Assembly: GCF_963664415.1 (NCBI RefSeq)
Contig: NZ_OY761445.1
Coordinates: 3,188,501 to 3,252,500 of the forward strand
DNA: 64,000 bases
Direction: 5' to 3'
From: an uncultured Desulfobacter sp.
GTDB taxonomy: Bacteria; Desulfobacterota; Desulfobacteria; Desulfobacterales; Desulfobacteraceae
The notes under the pieces were generated by a model, which was not told the DNA's origin, searched no databases, and worked only from the letters and a program-made list of their open reading frames with translations. The position numbers and the translations under genes were made by a program. This document shows positions 53,136 through 61,542 of this stretch, piece after piece. Each line of letters opens with the position of its first letter. Within the stretch, counting starts at the first letter, position 1.

Positions 53136-55154
53136 ATGAGCAATCCGTCTGCCCCGGCCATGACCATCTGCTTACCCGATACGCTGCCTGCTGAAAAACA
53201 ATGTCGCCCGCACGTCCGCAGGGCGCCTGACAGAGGATTTCGTCTGACCCGGTCTCAAACCGCTGTGGCTCTGAAAAACGCCCTTCGCTATATCCCTGAA
53301 ACGCTTCATGACACACTGATTCCTGAATTTTTAGAAGAGCTTCGAACCCGGGGGCGAATTTATGGCTACCGCTTTCGTCCCCAGGGGCATATCAAGGCAA
53401 AACCTATTCATGAATACAAAGGAAAGTGTGTGGCCGGCAAAGCCGTCCAGGTGATGATCGACAACAACCTTGATTTTGATGTGGCCCTGTATCCCTATGA
53501 ACTTGTGACTTACGGGGAGACAGGCTCCGTGTGCCAAAACTGGATGCAGTATCAGCTGATCAAACGCTACCTGGAAGCGCTGACTGACCACCAGACCCTG
53601 GTGATGCAGTCCGGACATCCTCTGGGACTCTTTGCCTCGGCACCGGATAACCCCAGAGTGATCATCACCAACGGGCTTATGGTAGGGCTGTATGACAACC
53701 CGGAGGACTGGGAGATTGCTGCTCAGATGGGGGTATCTTCATACGGCCAGATGACGGCCGGTGGTTGGATGTACATCGGTCCCCAGGGAATTGTTCACGG
53801 CACCTACAACACACTTCTCAATGCAGGACGGCAGATGTGCGGGGTTCCCCCAGACGGGAATCTGGCAGGCCTGCTCTTTGTTTCATCCGGCCTGGGCGGC
53901 ATGAGCGGGGCACAGCCCAAGGCGGCAAAAATAGCTGGGGCGACCTGTATCATCGCAGAGGTGGATGAGTCCAGGGTCAAAACCCGGCATGAGCAGGGCT
54001 GGGTAGATGTGGTTTCCGATAACCTGGAAACTGTTTACCAAACAACCCAAGACGCTATAAAAGCAAAAGAGAACACCTCCATTGCCTACCACGGCAACAT
54101 CGTGGATCTGCTTGATTTTCTGATCAAAAAAAATTTGAACGTGGATCTGTTGTCCGATCAGACCTCATGCCATGTGGTGTATGACGGCGGATACTGCCCG
54201 GTCAGCCTGACCTTCGAGGAACGCACCGAACTTCTGGCCAACGACAGGCCCCGGTTCAAACGCCTGGTGGTTGACAGCCTCAAACAACATTATGAACTGA
54301 TCCGGAAACTTGCGGCCAAAGGCACCTATTTCTTTGACTATGGCAATGCCTTTTTGAAAGCGGTGTTTGATGCTGGTGTCACCCAGGTGTCCAGAAACGG
54401 TGTGGATGCCAAGGACGGATTTGTCTACCCATCCTATTTTGAAGATATCATGGGGCCGATTTTCGATTACGGGTACGGCCCTTTTCGCTGGGTATGCCTT
54501 TCTGGTAAACCTGAAGACCTGGATAAAACAGATGCGGCAGCTATGTCCTGCATTGATCCGAACCGCCGCTCCTATGACCGGGACAATTATGTGTGGATCA
54601 AGGATGCCAAACAAAACAAACTTGTGGTGGGCTCCCAGGCCCGGATTCTATATCAGGATGCGGCAGGCCGGGTCTCCATTGCCCTGAAATTCAATGAAAT
54701 GGTCCGAACAGGAGAGGTATCTGCCCCCATCATGCTGGGCCGGGATCATCATGACCCCGGCGGCACGGATTCTCCGTTCAGGGAAACCGCAAACATTTAT
54801 GACGGTTCCAATGTGTGCGCCGACATGGCCACCCACTGCTTTGCAGGCAATGCAGCCCGCGGCATGAGCATGGTAGCCCTGCACAACGGCGGGGGCACCG
54901 GTATCGGTAAGGCCGTCAACGGCGGGTTCGGCCTGGTGCTCGACGGCAGCGAGCAGGTGGATTCAATCATCAAATCCGCCATGCTCTGGGACGTCATGGG
55001 CGGGGTCGCCCGAAGAAACTGGGCCGGCAATCCAAATGCCAGACAAGTGGCGGTTGCCTACAATGCCCAAAACCCAAATGGCGACCAGATTACCATCCCC
55101 CATTTGACGGATGAGGCTAAAGTTATGGATGCCGTAAATAAACTGTTTGACTGA
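53136..55154 (+). CDS. hutU: Urocanate hydratase (long, UROC1-like type)
   Basis: 672 residues from the ATG at 53136 after an AAGGAG site; a frame to 53037 is longer but lacks one. It hydrates urocanate in histidine degradation and uses a tightly bound NAD. Visible motifs are SGHPLGLFASAPDNPRVIIT, VSSGLGGMSGAQPKAAKIAG and GYGPFRWVCLSGKPEDLDKT, which match the longer eukaryote-type family (UROC1) more than the short HutU. No other hut genes are adjacent. A degenerate copy of its last 26 codons lies 300 bp downstream. Confidence 0.93.
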   Translation: MSNPSAPAMTICLPDTLPAEKQCRPHVRRAPDRGFRLTRSQTAVALKNALRYIPETLHDTLIPEFLEELRTRGRIYGYRFRPQGHIKAKPIHEYKGKCVAGKAVQVMIDNNLDFDVALYPYELVTYGETGSVCQNWMQYQLIKRYLEALTDHQTLVMQSGHPLGLFASAPDNPRVIITNGLMVGLYDNPEDWEIAAQMGVSSYGQMTAGGWMYIGPQGIVHGTYNTLLNAGRQMCGVPPDGNLAGLLFVSSGLGGMSGAQPKAAKIAGATCIIAEVDESRVKTRHEQGWVDVVSDNLETVYQTTQDAIKAKENTSIAYHGNIVDLLDFLIKKNLNVDLLSDQTSCHVVYDGGYCPVSLTFEERTELLANDRPRFKRLVVDSLKQHYELIRKLAAKGTYFFDYGNAFLKAVFDAGVTQVSRNGVDAKDGFVYPSYFEDIMGPIFDYGYGPFRWVCLSGKPEDLDKTDAAAMSCIDPNRRSYDRDNYVWIKDAKQNKLVVGSQARILYQDAAGRVSIALKFNEMVRTGEVSAPIMLGRDHHDPGGTDSPFRETANIYDGSNVCADMATHCFAGNAARGMSMVALHNGGGTGIGKAVNGGFGLVLDGSEQVDSIIKSAMLWDVMGGVARRNWAGNPNARQVAVAYNAQNPNGDQITIPHLTDEAKVMDAVNKLFD

Positions 55155-55667
55155 TTTAAAAAGTCCAAACGATGGCTAAGTAAAAATCTTCGCTTACAAG
55201 GCATGGTGTCCGGCCAGGGGTGAAGGCATACATATAACAACACAAGCATCTATACTGACAACAAAGACAACCGTATCTATATTGGCTTAACTAGTTTCAT
55301 CAGTGACGGCACCATTGACAACACGACATCAAGTCCGACTATCTCATACGCATACAGCCAAAATTCAGAAGAACAGAACAACGGGCTGGGTAGCCCGAAC
55401 CGGACACACAATTCCAATACCAGGGATATGGGGATCGTTTACAACACCTAAAGCCCCAATGGAGACCCGATCACCATCCCCCATTTGGCGGATGAAGCCA
55501 AAGCTAAGGCCGCCGTAAGTAAACTATTTAAAAATGGGAACTACGCTTATTTTAACATGCCATTATCCGCCCCACAGTCCAAATTACTTGCAACTATTTG
55601 ATAAAACAGTTACTTATAATTAATAATTCTATCCCGAAGCAAACCCATAAAACGGGGGCTAATAACT
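55155..55667 (+). other. Intergenic region with an Asn/Ser/Thr-rich reading frame and a hutU remnant
   Basis: 513 bp. Between about 55231 and 55451 one frame is open and Asn/Ser/Thr/Tyr-rich (IYIGLTSFISDGTIDN, SYAYSQNSEEQNNG), stopping at TAA 55449-55451; no start or family is evident. The same frame then continues into the hutU-tail remnant. It looks like decayed coding sequence. Confidence 0.4.
55452..55532 (+). pseudogene. Remnant of a second urocanase 3' end
   Basis: The frame SPNGDPITIPHLADEAK continues to SKLF and matches the hutU C-terminus (NPNGDQITIPHLTDEAK to NKLF) at 19 of 26 positions. The nucleotide match is diverged too, so the duplication is old. There is no start; the frame runs on to 55601. 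Confidence 0.8.
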
Positions 55668-56639
55668 TTGAATATCAAATTCTGGGGCAGCAGGGGCTCA
55701 ATCTCTGTTTCTCTTTCTTGGCGTGACATCGAACATAAACTTGCCAAAGCATTGCAGACGGCAGAACCTCATAATCTTTCATCGGAAAAGGAAATCAACC
55801 GGTTTATCAAGGGCTTGCCCTTTTCAATCCGGGGAACATTCGGCTCAAACACATCGTGTGTTCAGGTTAAGGGGGAAGATAAAAAACAAATCATCATCTG
55901 CGACAGCGGAACCGGGATCCGGGATCTTGGGGCCTCTCTTGCAGCGGCCATAAACCGTGACGGTCCGCAAAATTTTGTCATCCATATTTTTATTTCTCAC
56001 TTTCACTGGGATCATATCAGCGGGTTTCCTTTTTTTATACCGGCTTATATGGAAGGCTGCTCCATTAACTTTTACGGCTATCACGATAAACTTGAAGAAG
56101 CCATGACCTTTCAGCAAAATTTTACCAATTTTCCGATTCCCCTGTCAGCCATGGGTGCAGATATTACTTTTAACGTGCTGAAACTTGATCGAACCTATGA
56201 AATAGGGGGGTTTTCAATAAAAGGGATTAAACATAACCATCCCGGGGATGCCTTTGGATTCAGGTTTGAACAAAACAATAAAGCCTTTGTCTATTCAACA
56301 GATTCAGAGCATTATGACGATGTAGACAGGGATGACTACCCTTTTGTGCAGTTTTTTAACAATGCAGATCTGGTTGTGTTTGATGCCCAGTACAAATTTG
56401 CAGACACATTAACCAGCAAAAAGGACTGGGGGCACTCAAGCAGTATGATAGGTATTGAACTTGCTCTCAGGTCAGGTGTAAAAAGACTTTGCCTGTACCA
56501 CAATGATCCGGCTTCCTGCGATGAAAGCCTGGAGCAGCATGCCATAGATGCCCAAAAATATGCCCGACGTTGCCCCTACCCGGGAGCCAAAAATCTGGAA
56601 GTTTTCACAGCCTATGACAGACTTGAAATACACATTTAA
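55668..56639 (+). CDS. MBL-fold metallohydrolase
   Basis: 323-residue metallo-beta-lactamase-fold protein starting MNIKFWGSRGSISVS with a TTG codon. The metal-binding motif is HFHWDHISGFPFF; further ligands are H in GIKHNHPGDAFG and D in YSTDSEHYDD. Similar stand-alone proteins resemble the RNase Z/PhnP-like and cyclic-nucleotide phosphodiesterase groups; the substrate is unknown. It has no signal peptide and is therefore cytoplasmic. Confidence 0.9.
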   Translation: MNIKFWGSRGSISVSLSWRDIEHKLAKALQTAEPHNLSSEKEINRFIKGLPFSIRGTFGSNTSCVQVKGEDKKQIIICDSGTGIRDLGASLAAAINRDGPQNFVIHIFISHFHWDHISGFPFFIPAYMEGCSINFYGYHDKLEEAMTFQQNFTNFPIPLSAMGADITFNVLKLDRTYEIGGFSIKGIKHNHPGDAFGFRFEQNNKAFVYSTDSEHYDDVDRDDYPFVQFFNNADLVVFDAQYKFADTLTSKKDWGHSSSMIGIELALRSGVKRLCLYHNDPASCDESLEQHAIDAQKYARRCPYPGAKNLEVFTAYDRLEIHI

Positions 56640-56924
56640 AATATATATTTTTTTTAGTATGTTAAAATAAATTTTTATCAATTCATGATTCGTATCAATA
56701 AGTGTTAAATTTATTTTATGTGCGCTCCTGAGCATAAAATTGACTAACGCCTTAAAATCTCTTTGCTTTCAATTTATTATTGTCCTAATATGGCAACTTA
56801 CTAAAAGGATGGGCTGCTTTGCTGTGAGCGGCTTAACCGGCATTGTGCAGAATGAACTCTATATAATAAGGTATAAGGCCGGCCGGTTAAATGACAGTTA
56901 ACACGAATTGAGAACGGAGGCACA

Positions 56925-57989
56925 ATGGAGGTTAAAGTTACCCGGGTATCTCAACCAGGAACCCGCCCCAAGGATGAAGACCTGGGATTTGGTACGGTAT
57001 TCACCGACCATATGTTTGTCATGGATTATGAAAAGGACAAGGGATGGGTCAATGCCCGCATTGAACCCTTCGGCGATTTTTCTATGTCGCCGGCAAGCAT
57101 GGTGCTGCATTACGGGCAGGCAGTGTTTGAAGGCCTGAAAGCCTATAAAACAGCAGATGGACAGATTCAGCTCTACCGGGCCCGTGATAATTTTGCCCGC
57201 ATGAACCGTTCCAGCCAGGGCCTTTGCATTCCTGAAATTGATATCGATTTTGTCATGGACGCGCTGAAACAACTGCTTAAAATTGAAGAAGCCTGGATTC
57301 CTGAAACTCCGGGAACCTCTTTGTACATCCGGCCCACCATCGTGGCCACCGATCCTTACCTGGGTGTCCGGGCATCCTACACATACAAGTTTTTTATCAT
57401 TCTCTCACCTGTGGGATCATACTATTCCCAAGGTCTGCAGCCTGTAAAAATCTGGGTCTGTGAAGACCATGTCAGGGCTGTCCGCGGCGGTGTCGGCGAG
57501 TTCAAAACCCCGGGCAACTATGCAGCCAGCCTTCTGGCCGGAGAAAAGGCCAAAAAAGAAGGGTATAATCAGGTCTTGTGGCTCGATGGTATAGAGCTTA
57601 AATATATTGAAGAAGTCGGGGCCATGAATATTTTCTTTCTCATCAATGACGAACTGGTTACCCCGATGCTCAATGGCAGCATCCTGCCGGGCATTACCCG
57701 TTTTTCAGTCATTGAACTGGCTAAAAAATGGGGCATAAAGGTCAGCGAACGCAAAATCAGCATAGATGAAGTCATTGCCGCGGCCGACAACGGCACCCTG
57801 CAGGAAATGTTCGGTTCCGGAACCGCAGCTGTTGTGTCCCCTGTGGGAGAGTTGCGCTATAAAGATAAAGTCATTAATATCGGCGATGGAAATCCCGGTG
57901 AAACATGCATGAAATTTTATAATGCCGTCACTGACATTCAGTACGGAAAAGCTGAAGATACTGAAGGCTGGATTGAAGTAGTAGAGTAA
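56925..57989 (+). CDS. ilvE: Branched-chain amino acid aminotransferase
   Basis: The 354-residue class IV PLP enzyme has MVLHYGQAVFEGLKAYKTAD, VRGGVGEFKTPGNYAASLLA with the PLP region, QVLWLDGIELKYIEEVGAMN and MFGSGTAAVVSPVGELRYK. These match the BCAT II subgroup. It makes or degrades Val, Leu and Ile. A GGAGG site precedes the ATG. It is followed by a regulator and an acyl-CoA dehydrogenase. Confidence 0.95.
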   Translation: MEVKVTRVSQPGTRPKDEDLGFGTVFTDHMFVMDYEKDKGWVNARIEPFGDFSMSPASMVLHYGQAVFEGLKAYKTADGQIQLYRARDNFARMNRSSQGLCIPEIDIDFVMDALKQLLKIEEAWIPETPGTSLYIRPTIVATDPYLGVRASYTYKFFIILSPVGSYYSQGLQPVKIWVCEDHVRAVRGGVGEFKTPGNYAASLLAGEKAKKEGYNQVLWLDGIELKYIEEVGAMNIFFLINDELVTPMLNGSILPGITRFSVIELAKKWGIKVSERKISIDEVIAAADNGTLQEMFGSGTAAVVSPVGELRYKDKVINIGDGNPGETCMKFYNAVTDIQYGKAEDTEGWIEVVE

Positions 57990-58079
57990 ATTAACCTTAT
58001 GTATTTTTTAGTCCATCGGCGCTGAACGAGCGCTCAGTCAAAGATGGAGTTTGATCACCCTCAAACTATTGGAGATAGT

Positions 58080-58625
58080 ATGGCTAAAAAGAAAGAAGTT
58101 ACCCATGTAGGCGTCCGGATCAAGCGTGCCAGGCTGGATAAAAAACTCAGCCTAGACGCCATGGCCAATGAGACCGGGCTGTCAAAAGATTTTATTAAAA
58201 AAATTGAAAGCGGAGAGCAGCGGCCATCAGTGGGAACGCTGCTCCAGCTCTCACGTACCCTTCAACTGGCTTCCGGCTTTTTGCTCAATGAGTCGGATGA
58301 TTCAGTGGAAGCCCGGGCCGATGCCTATACCAAGCGCACGGATAATTATGCGTATACGCCGTTGTCGCACGGTGCTGAAAACAACCACTTAAAGGCTTTT
58401 CGCATCGTTGTAGAAGCCGGTGCCAGACATGAAGGCGTTAGCTTTCAGCACGAGGGCGAAGAATTTGCCTATGTGCTGGACGGTGAAGTTGAAATTCAGG
58501 TGGGGGACCATATCAATGTCTTGAAAACAGGGGAATCCCTTCATTTTAATTCAGGGATCAAGCATGACCTGCGCAATATCGGCGATCACGATGCCGAACT
58601 GATTGTCGTGGTCTATGCGCCTTAA
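58080..58625 (+). CDS. XRE-cupin transcriptional regulator
   Basis: 181 residues from the ATG at 58080 after GGAGATAGT. It has an N-terminal HTH_3 (RIKRARLDKKLSLDAMANET, KDFIKKIESGEQRPSVGTLL) and a C-terminal cupin domain with VSFQHEGEEFAYVLDGEVEI and ESLHFNSGIKHDLRNIGDHD, including the His/Glu ligands. It may sense a small molecule and control the neighbouring ilvE or acyl-CoA dehydrogenase genes. Only 29 bp separate it from the latter. Confidence 0.92.
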   Translation: MAKKKEVTHVGVRIKRARLDKKLSLDAMANETGLSKDFIKKIESGEQRPSVGTLLQLSRTLQLASGFLLNESDDSVEARADAYTKRTDNYAYTPLSHGAENNHLKAFRIVVEAGARHEGVSFQHEGEEFAYVLDGEVEIQVGDHINVLKTGESLHFNSGIKHDLRNIGDHDAELIVVVYAP

Positions 58626-58654
58626 ATCCGTTTTTTGAAAAATAAGGAGATACC

Positions 58655-59809
58655 ATGTTATTCAAGTTAACTGATGAGCAGGTGATGATCCAGAATATGG
58701 TGCGTGAATTTTCACGCAAAGTCATCGCCCCCACCGCTGCTGAACGGGACAAAACCCGGGAGTTTCCCGCAGACAATTTCAAACAGATGGGGGAGCTTGG
58801 CCTGATGGGTATGATGGTACCCGAAGAGTTTGGCGGGGAAGCTGCAGATGCGGTTTCCTATGTGCTGGCCCTGTCTGAAATCGCATATTCATGCGCATCC
58901 ACCTCCGTCGTCATGTCGGTTCAAAATTCCATCGTGTGCGAATCGCTCAATAAGTTCGGCACAAAAGCTCAAAAGCAGGAATTTCTCGTACCCCTGGCCT
59001 CCGGGGAGATCATCGGGGCCTTTGCCCTGACCGAACCCGATGCCGGGTCTGATCCGGTGAGCCAGACCACCACAGCCGCCAAGGACGGTGATGAGTACGT
59101 GATTGACGGCACCAAACGTTTTATTACGTCCGGTGAAAACAGTTCCGTGGTCCTTGTCACGGCCAAAACAGACGAAACAAGGGGACATAAGGGCATATCC
59201 TGTTTTATTGTCCCCAAGACCACGCCCGGTCTCGTTGTAGGACATCACGAAGACAAGATGGGGCTGCGGGCATCGGACACCACGGATCTGATTTTTGAAA
59301 ATTGCCGGATACCGGCGGCCAATATCCTGGGCAAGGAGGGGGATGGATTCAAAATCGCCATGTCCGGCCTGGACAGCGGCAGGATCGGCATTGCTGCCCA
59401 GTCCCTTGGCGTGGCCCAGGCCGCCTTTGATGCCGCCGTCAAATATGCCAAGAAACGCAAGCAGTTCGGCGCGCCCATTACCAAACACCAGGCCATTCGT
59501 TTTCAATTTGCGGATATGGCCACAAAGATTGAGGCGGCACGGCAACTGATTCTTTCAGCAGCATCCATGAAGGACCGGGGAGAAAAGTTCACGAAGGAAG
59601 CCTCCATGGCCAAACTCTTTGCCTCTGAAATGGTGCAGGAAGTCACGGCCCAGGCCATACAGATCCACGGCGGATACGGATTTACCAAAGACTATCCTGT
59701 GGAACGGTTTTACAGGGACGCCCGGGTTTTTACCATTTACGAGGGCACCAGCGAAATTCAGCGTATTGTCATTTCAAATGCAGTGCTTAAGGATAAGCGC
59801 AAATTATGA
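58655..59809 (+). CDS. Acyl-CoA dehydrogenase (butyryl-CoA type)
   Basis: 384-residue FAD enzyme with the signatures GAFALTEPDAGSDPVSQTTT and QIHGGYGFTKDYPVERFYRD, and the catalytic base region YEGTSEIQRIVISNAVL. It oxidises short-chain acyl-CoA to enoyl-CoA and passes electrons to ETF. Together with thiolase and hbd upstream it suggests butyrate or branched-chain acid oxidation. A hairpin follows the gene. Confidence 0.94.
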   Translation: MLFKLTDEQVMIQNMVREFSRKVIAPTAAERDKTREFPADNFKQMGELGLMGMMVPEEFGGEAADAVSYVLALSEIAYSCASTSVVMSVQNSIVCESLNKFGTKAQKQEFLVPLASGEIIGAFALTEPDAGSDPVSQTTTAAKDGDEYVIDGTKRFITSGENSSVVLVTAKTDETRGHKGISCFIVPKTTPGLVVGHHEDKMGLRASDTTDLIFENCRIPAANILGKEGDGFKIAMSGLDSGRIGIAAQSLGVAQAAFDAAVKYAKKRKQFGAPITKHQAIRFQFADMATKIEAARQLILSAASMKDRGEKFTKEASMAKLFASEMVQEVTAQAIQIHGGYGFTKDYPVERFYRDARVFTIYEGTSEIQRIVISNAVLKDKRKL

Positions 59810-59880
59810 TTTAATCTGCATTGGACGATCATATTGTACAAAAGTCTGTGTGACTGATACACATCTTTCAACTTGTTTTG

Positions 59881-59914
59881 TGGGCTGAACCATGGAGAAA
59901 ACCAGGTCAGCCCA
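59881..59914. terminator. Hairpin after the acyl-CoA dehydrogenase
   Basis: TGGGCTGAACC and GGTCAGCCCA form a stem very like the hairpin after hisD (39976-40013). It lies in the 325-bp gap before the next gene, which otherwise shows only AT-rich DNA. Confidence 0.6.
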
Positions 59915-60134
59915 TAACTGTCAGTTGAATCTTGGCGAACCAGAATATGTGGTATTCAGTTTTCTTTTTTTAGTACATTCTAAATTCTGTCAAAAATGAT
60001 AAATTTTTCTAAGATTCGAATTTTGAATAAGGGCTATTGCCTTTCAAGTTTGAATCATTTAGGGAAATAATGTCTAAGACTTTTTGTCTTAAGCTTTTAT
60101 CAATACCCCAATTTTTTTAAAAGAGCATTATAAA

Positions 60135-61427
60135 TTGCCAATATTTTCACGCAGAGAAATTCAGAAGTGCATAGATTCAGTAAGCCCTATAATTGGTAGA
60201 CGAAAATTAAAGCATATTATAACTTCTCTAAACATTGCTGGCAAAGATTCGAATGAGAAAAGGCACATAGAATGCTTATCTAATATATGGGAAGTTGTAG
60301 TACTCTCTTTATTCTCTCACTCCGGTGTTCTTAAATATGAAGTCCCGATATCAAATGGAAAAAAGCCAGATATTAATTATCATAACGATCAAATATCATT
60401 GATTGGTGACATCTTTGCTGTCTCTGATGATCAGCAGCGAAAAAAAAATCCCGCAGATGAGTTTTTGAACATCATTTTAAAAATGAAAAGAAAATTTGGT
60501 CCAAAAAATGGTGGGCTTTTTGGGCGTATAGAATCTATTGATATTAAGACAAAGAATGGATTAACAGTTAAAAGACTTGCCTTACCCCCTTTAGACGATC
60601 TGGAAACTTATCTTCAAGACAAAGTGTATCCTTTTTTTAATAGACTAAAAAGGTTTCCAACTGAGCAGCATAATTATTCAGTAGATGAGTATTATGATCC
60701 AAAAACAAAAGTAAAATTTTGGTTGGAATTTAAACCGAAGCAAAATTTTTACAGTAATTCTTACGATAGTTTTACCCAGATAACAGATATCAAGAGTCAT
60801 GTTTTATGGAGAAGATTGGAAGACAAAGAAAATCATCAATTTAAAAATGCAACAGAAGATTCTGTTCGCATAATATTTATCTGCGACAATGGATGTTCCG
60901 CTTTAAAGAGAAACCCAAAGGATGTTTTAGATTATTTTTGGAATTATTCTAATTCTATTTCAGCTGCTGTTGTGCTTTCCATTGGGTCAGAGACTCCAAT
61001 TAACCTTAGATCCTTAATTTATTATAACCCCAATTGTCCCTACCGCTTGACTGAAAGTCATACAGAATTTTTGAAAGACATTTTGAATAAAGTACCAAAA
61101 CCAATAAATTCACCAGAGAATGCGTTGAATTCTATACGTATGAATCTAAAAGCAACGACACATTTAGGAGGCCTTGTTGTGTCTGATAACAAAATACAAA
61201 TGTCAGGAATTGAACTGTTAAAAATTTTGGCTGGGAAAATGAGCCTTGATTCTTTTTGTGAAGGAAACAGTCTCGATAACAATCCATTTGAAGACAAAAT
61301 AAATAATTTAAAGACAATTAAGAATATAGAAGTAGTTCCTTGTGATGGCAAAGATGACGATATTGTGACCATTGAATTTCGAAACGAAGATAGTGCACTC
61401 GATGTTTTTAAAATTCCGGGTAATTAA
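60135..61427 (+). CDS. AT-rich orphan protein of unknown function
   Basis: This 430-residue protein has no recognised domain. Its DNA is far more AT-rich than the flanking genes, which suggests recent transfer. Visible features are an N-terminal helical region (ECLSNIWEVVVLSLFSHSGV), a KPDINYHNDQISLIGDIFAV segment with an acidic pattern faintly like PD-(D/E)xK nucleases, and IIFICDNGCSALKRNPKDVL. There is no signal peptide or membrane segment, so it is cytoplasmic. The start codon is TTG (60135). Function should be treated as unknown; the nuclease idea is weak. Confidence 0.7.
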   Translation: MPIFSRREIQKCIDSVSPIIGRRKLKHIITSLNIAGKDSNEKRHIECLSNIWEVVVLSLFSHSGVLKYEVPISNGKKPDINYHNDQISLIGDIFAVSDDQQRKKNPADEFLNIILKMKRKFGPKNGGLFGRIESIDIKTKNGLTVKRLALPPLDDLETYLQDKVYPFFNRLKRFPTEQHNYSVDEYYDPKTKVKFWLEFKPKQNFYSNSYDSFTQITDIKSHVLWRRLEDKENHQFKNATEDSVRIIFICDNGCSALKRNPKDVLDYFWNYSNSISAAVVLSIGSETPINLRSLIYYNPNCPYRLTESHTEFLKDILNKVPKPINSPENALNSIRMNLKATTHLGGLVVSDNKIQMSGIELLKILAGKMSLDSFCEGNSLDNNPFEDKINNLKTIKNIEVVPCDGKDDDIVTIEFRNEDSALDVFKIPGN

Positions 61428-61542
61428 TAAATGAATCTTTTTAAAGTAAAAAAATATAATCCTGATTATATAAGAGGTAGCACCCATAGATTATGTTCTA
61501 TTTATATAGCGAAATTTTCTTTGGCTTAAGGCAGATAATACA

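Noticed and set aside
61428..61542. Cobalamin riboswitch upstream of the BtuF-CbiZ gene
   Set aside because: Only about 115 bp of AT-rich sequence is available and I could not see a B12-box-like motif.
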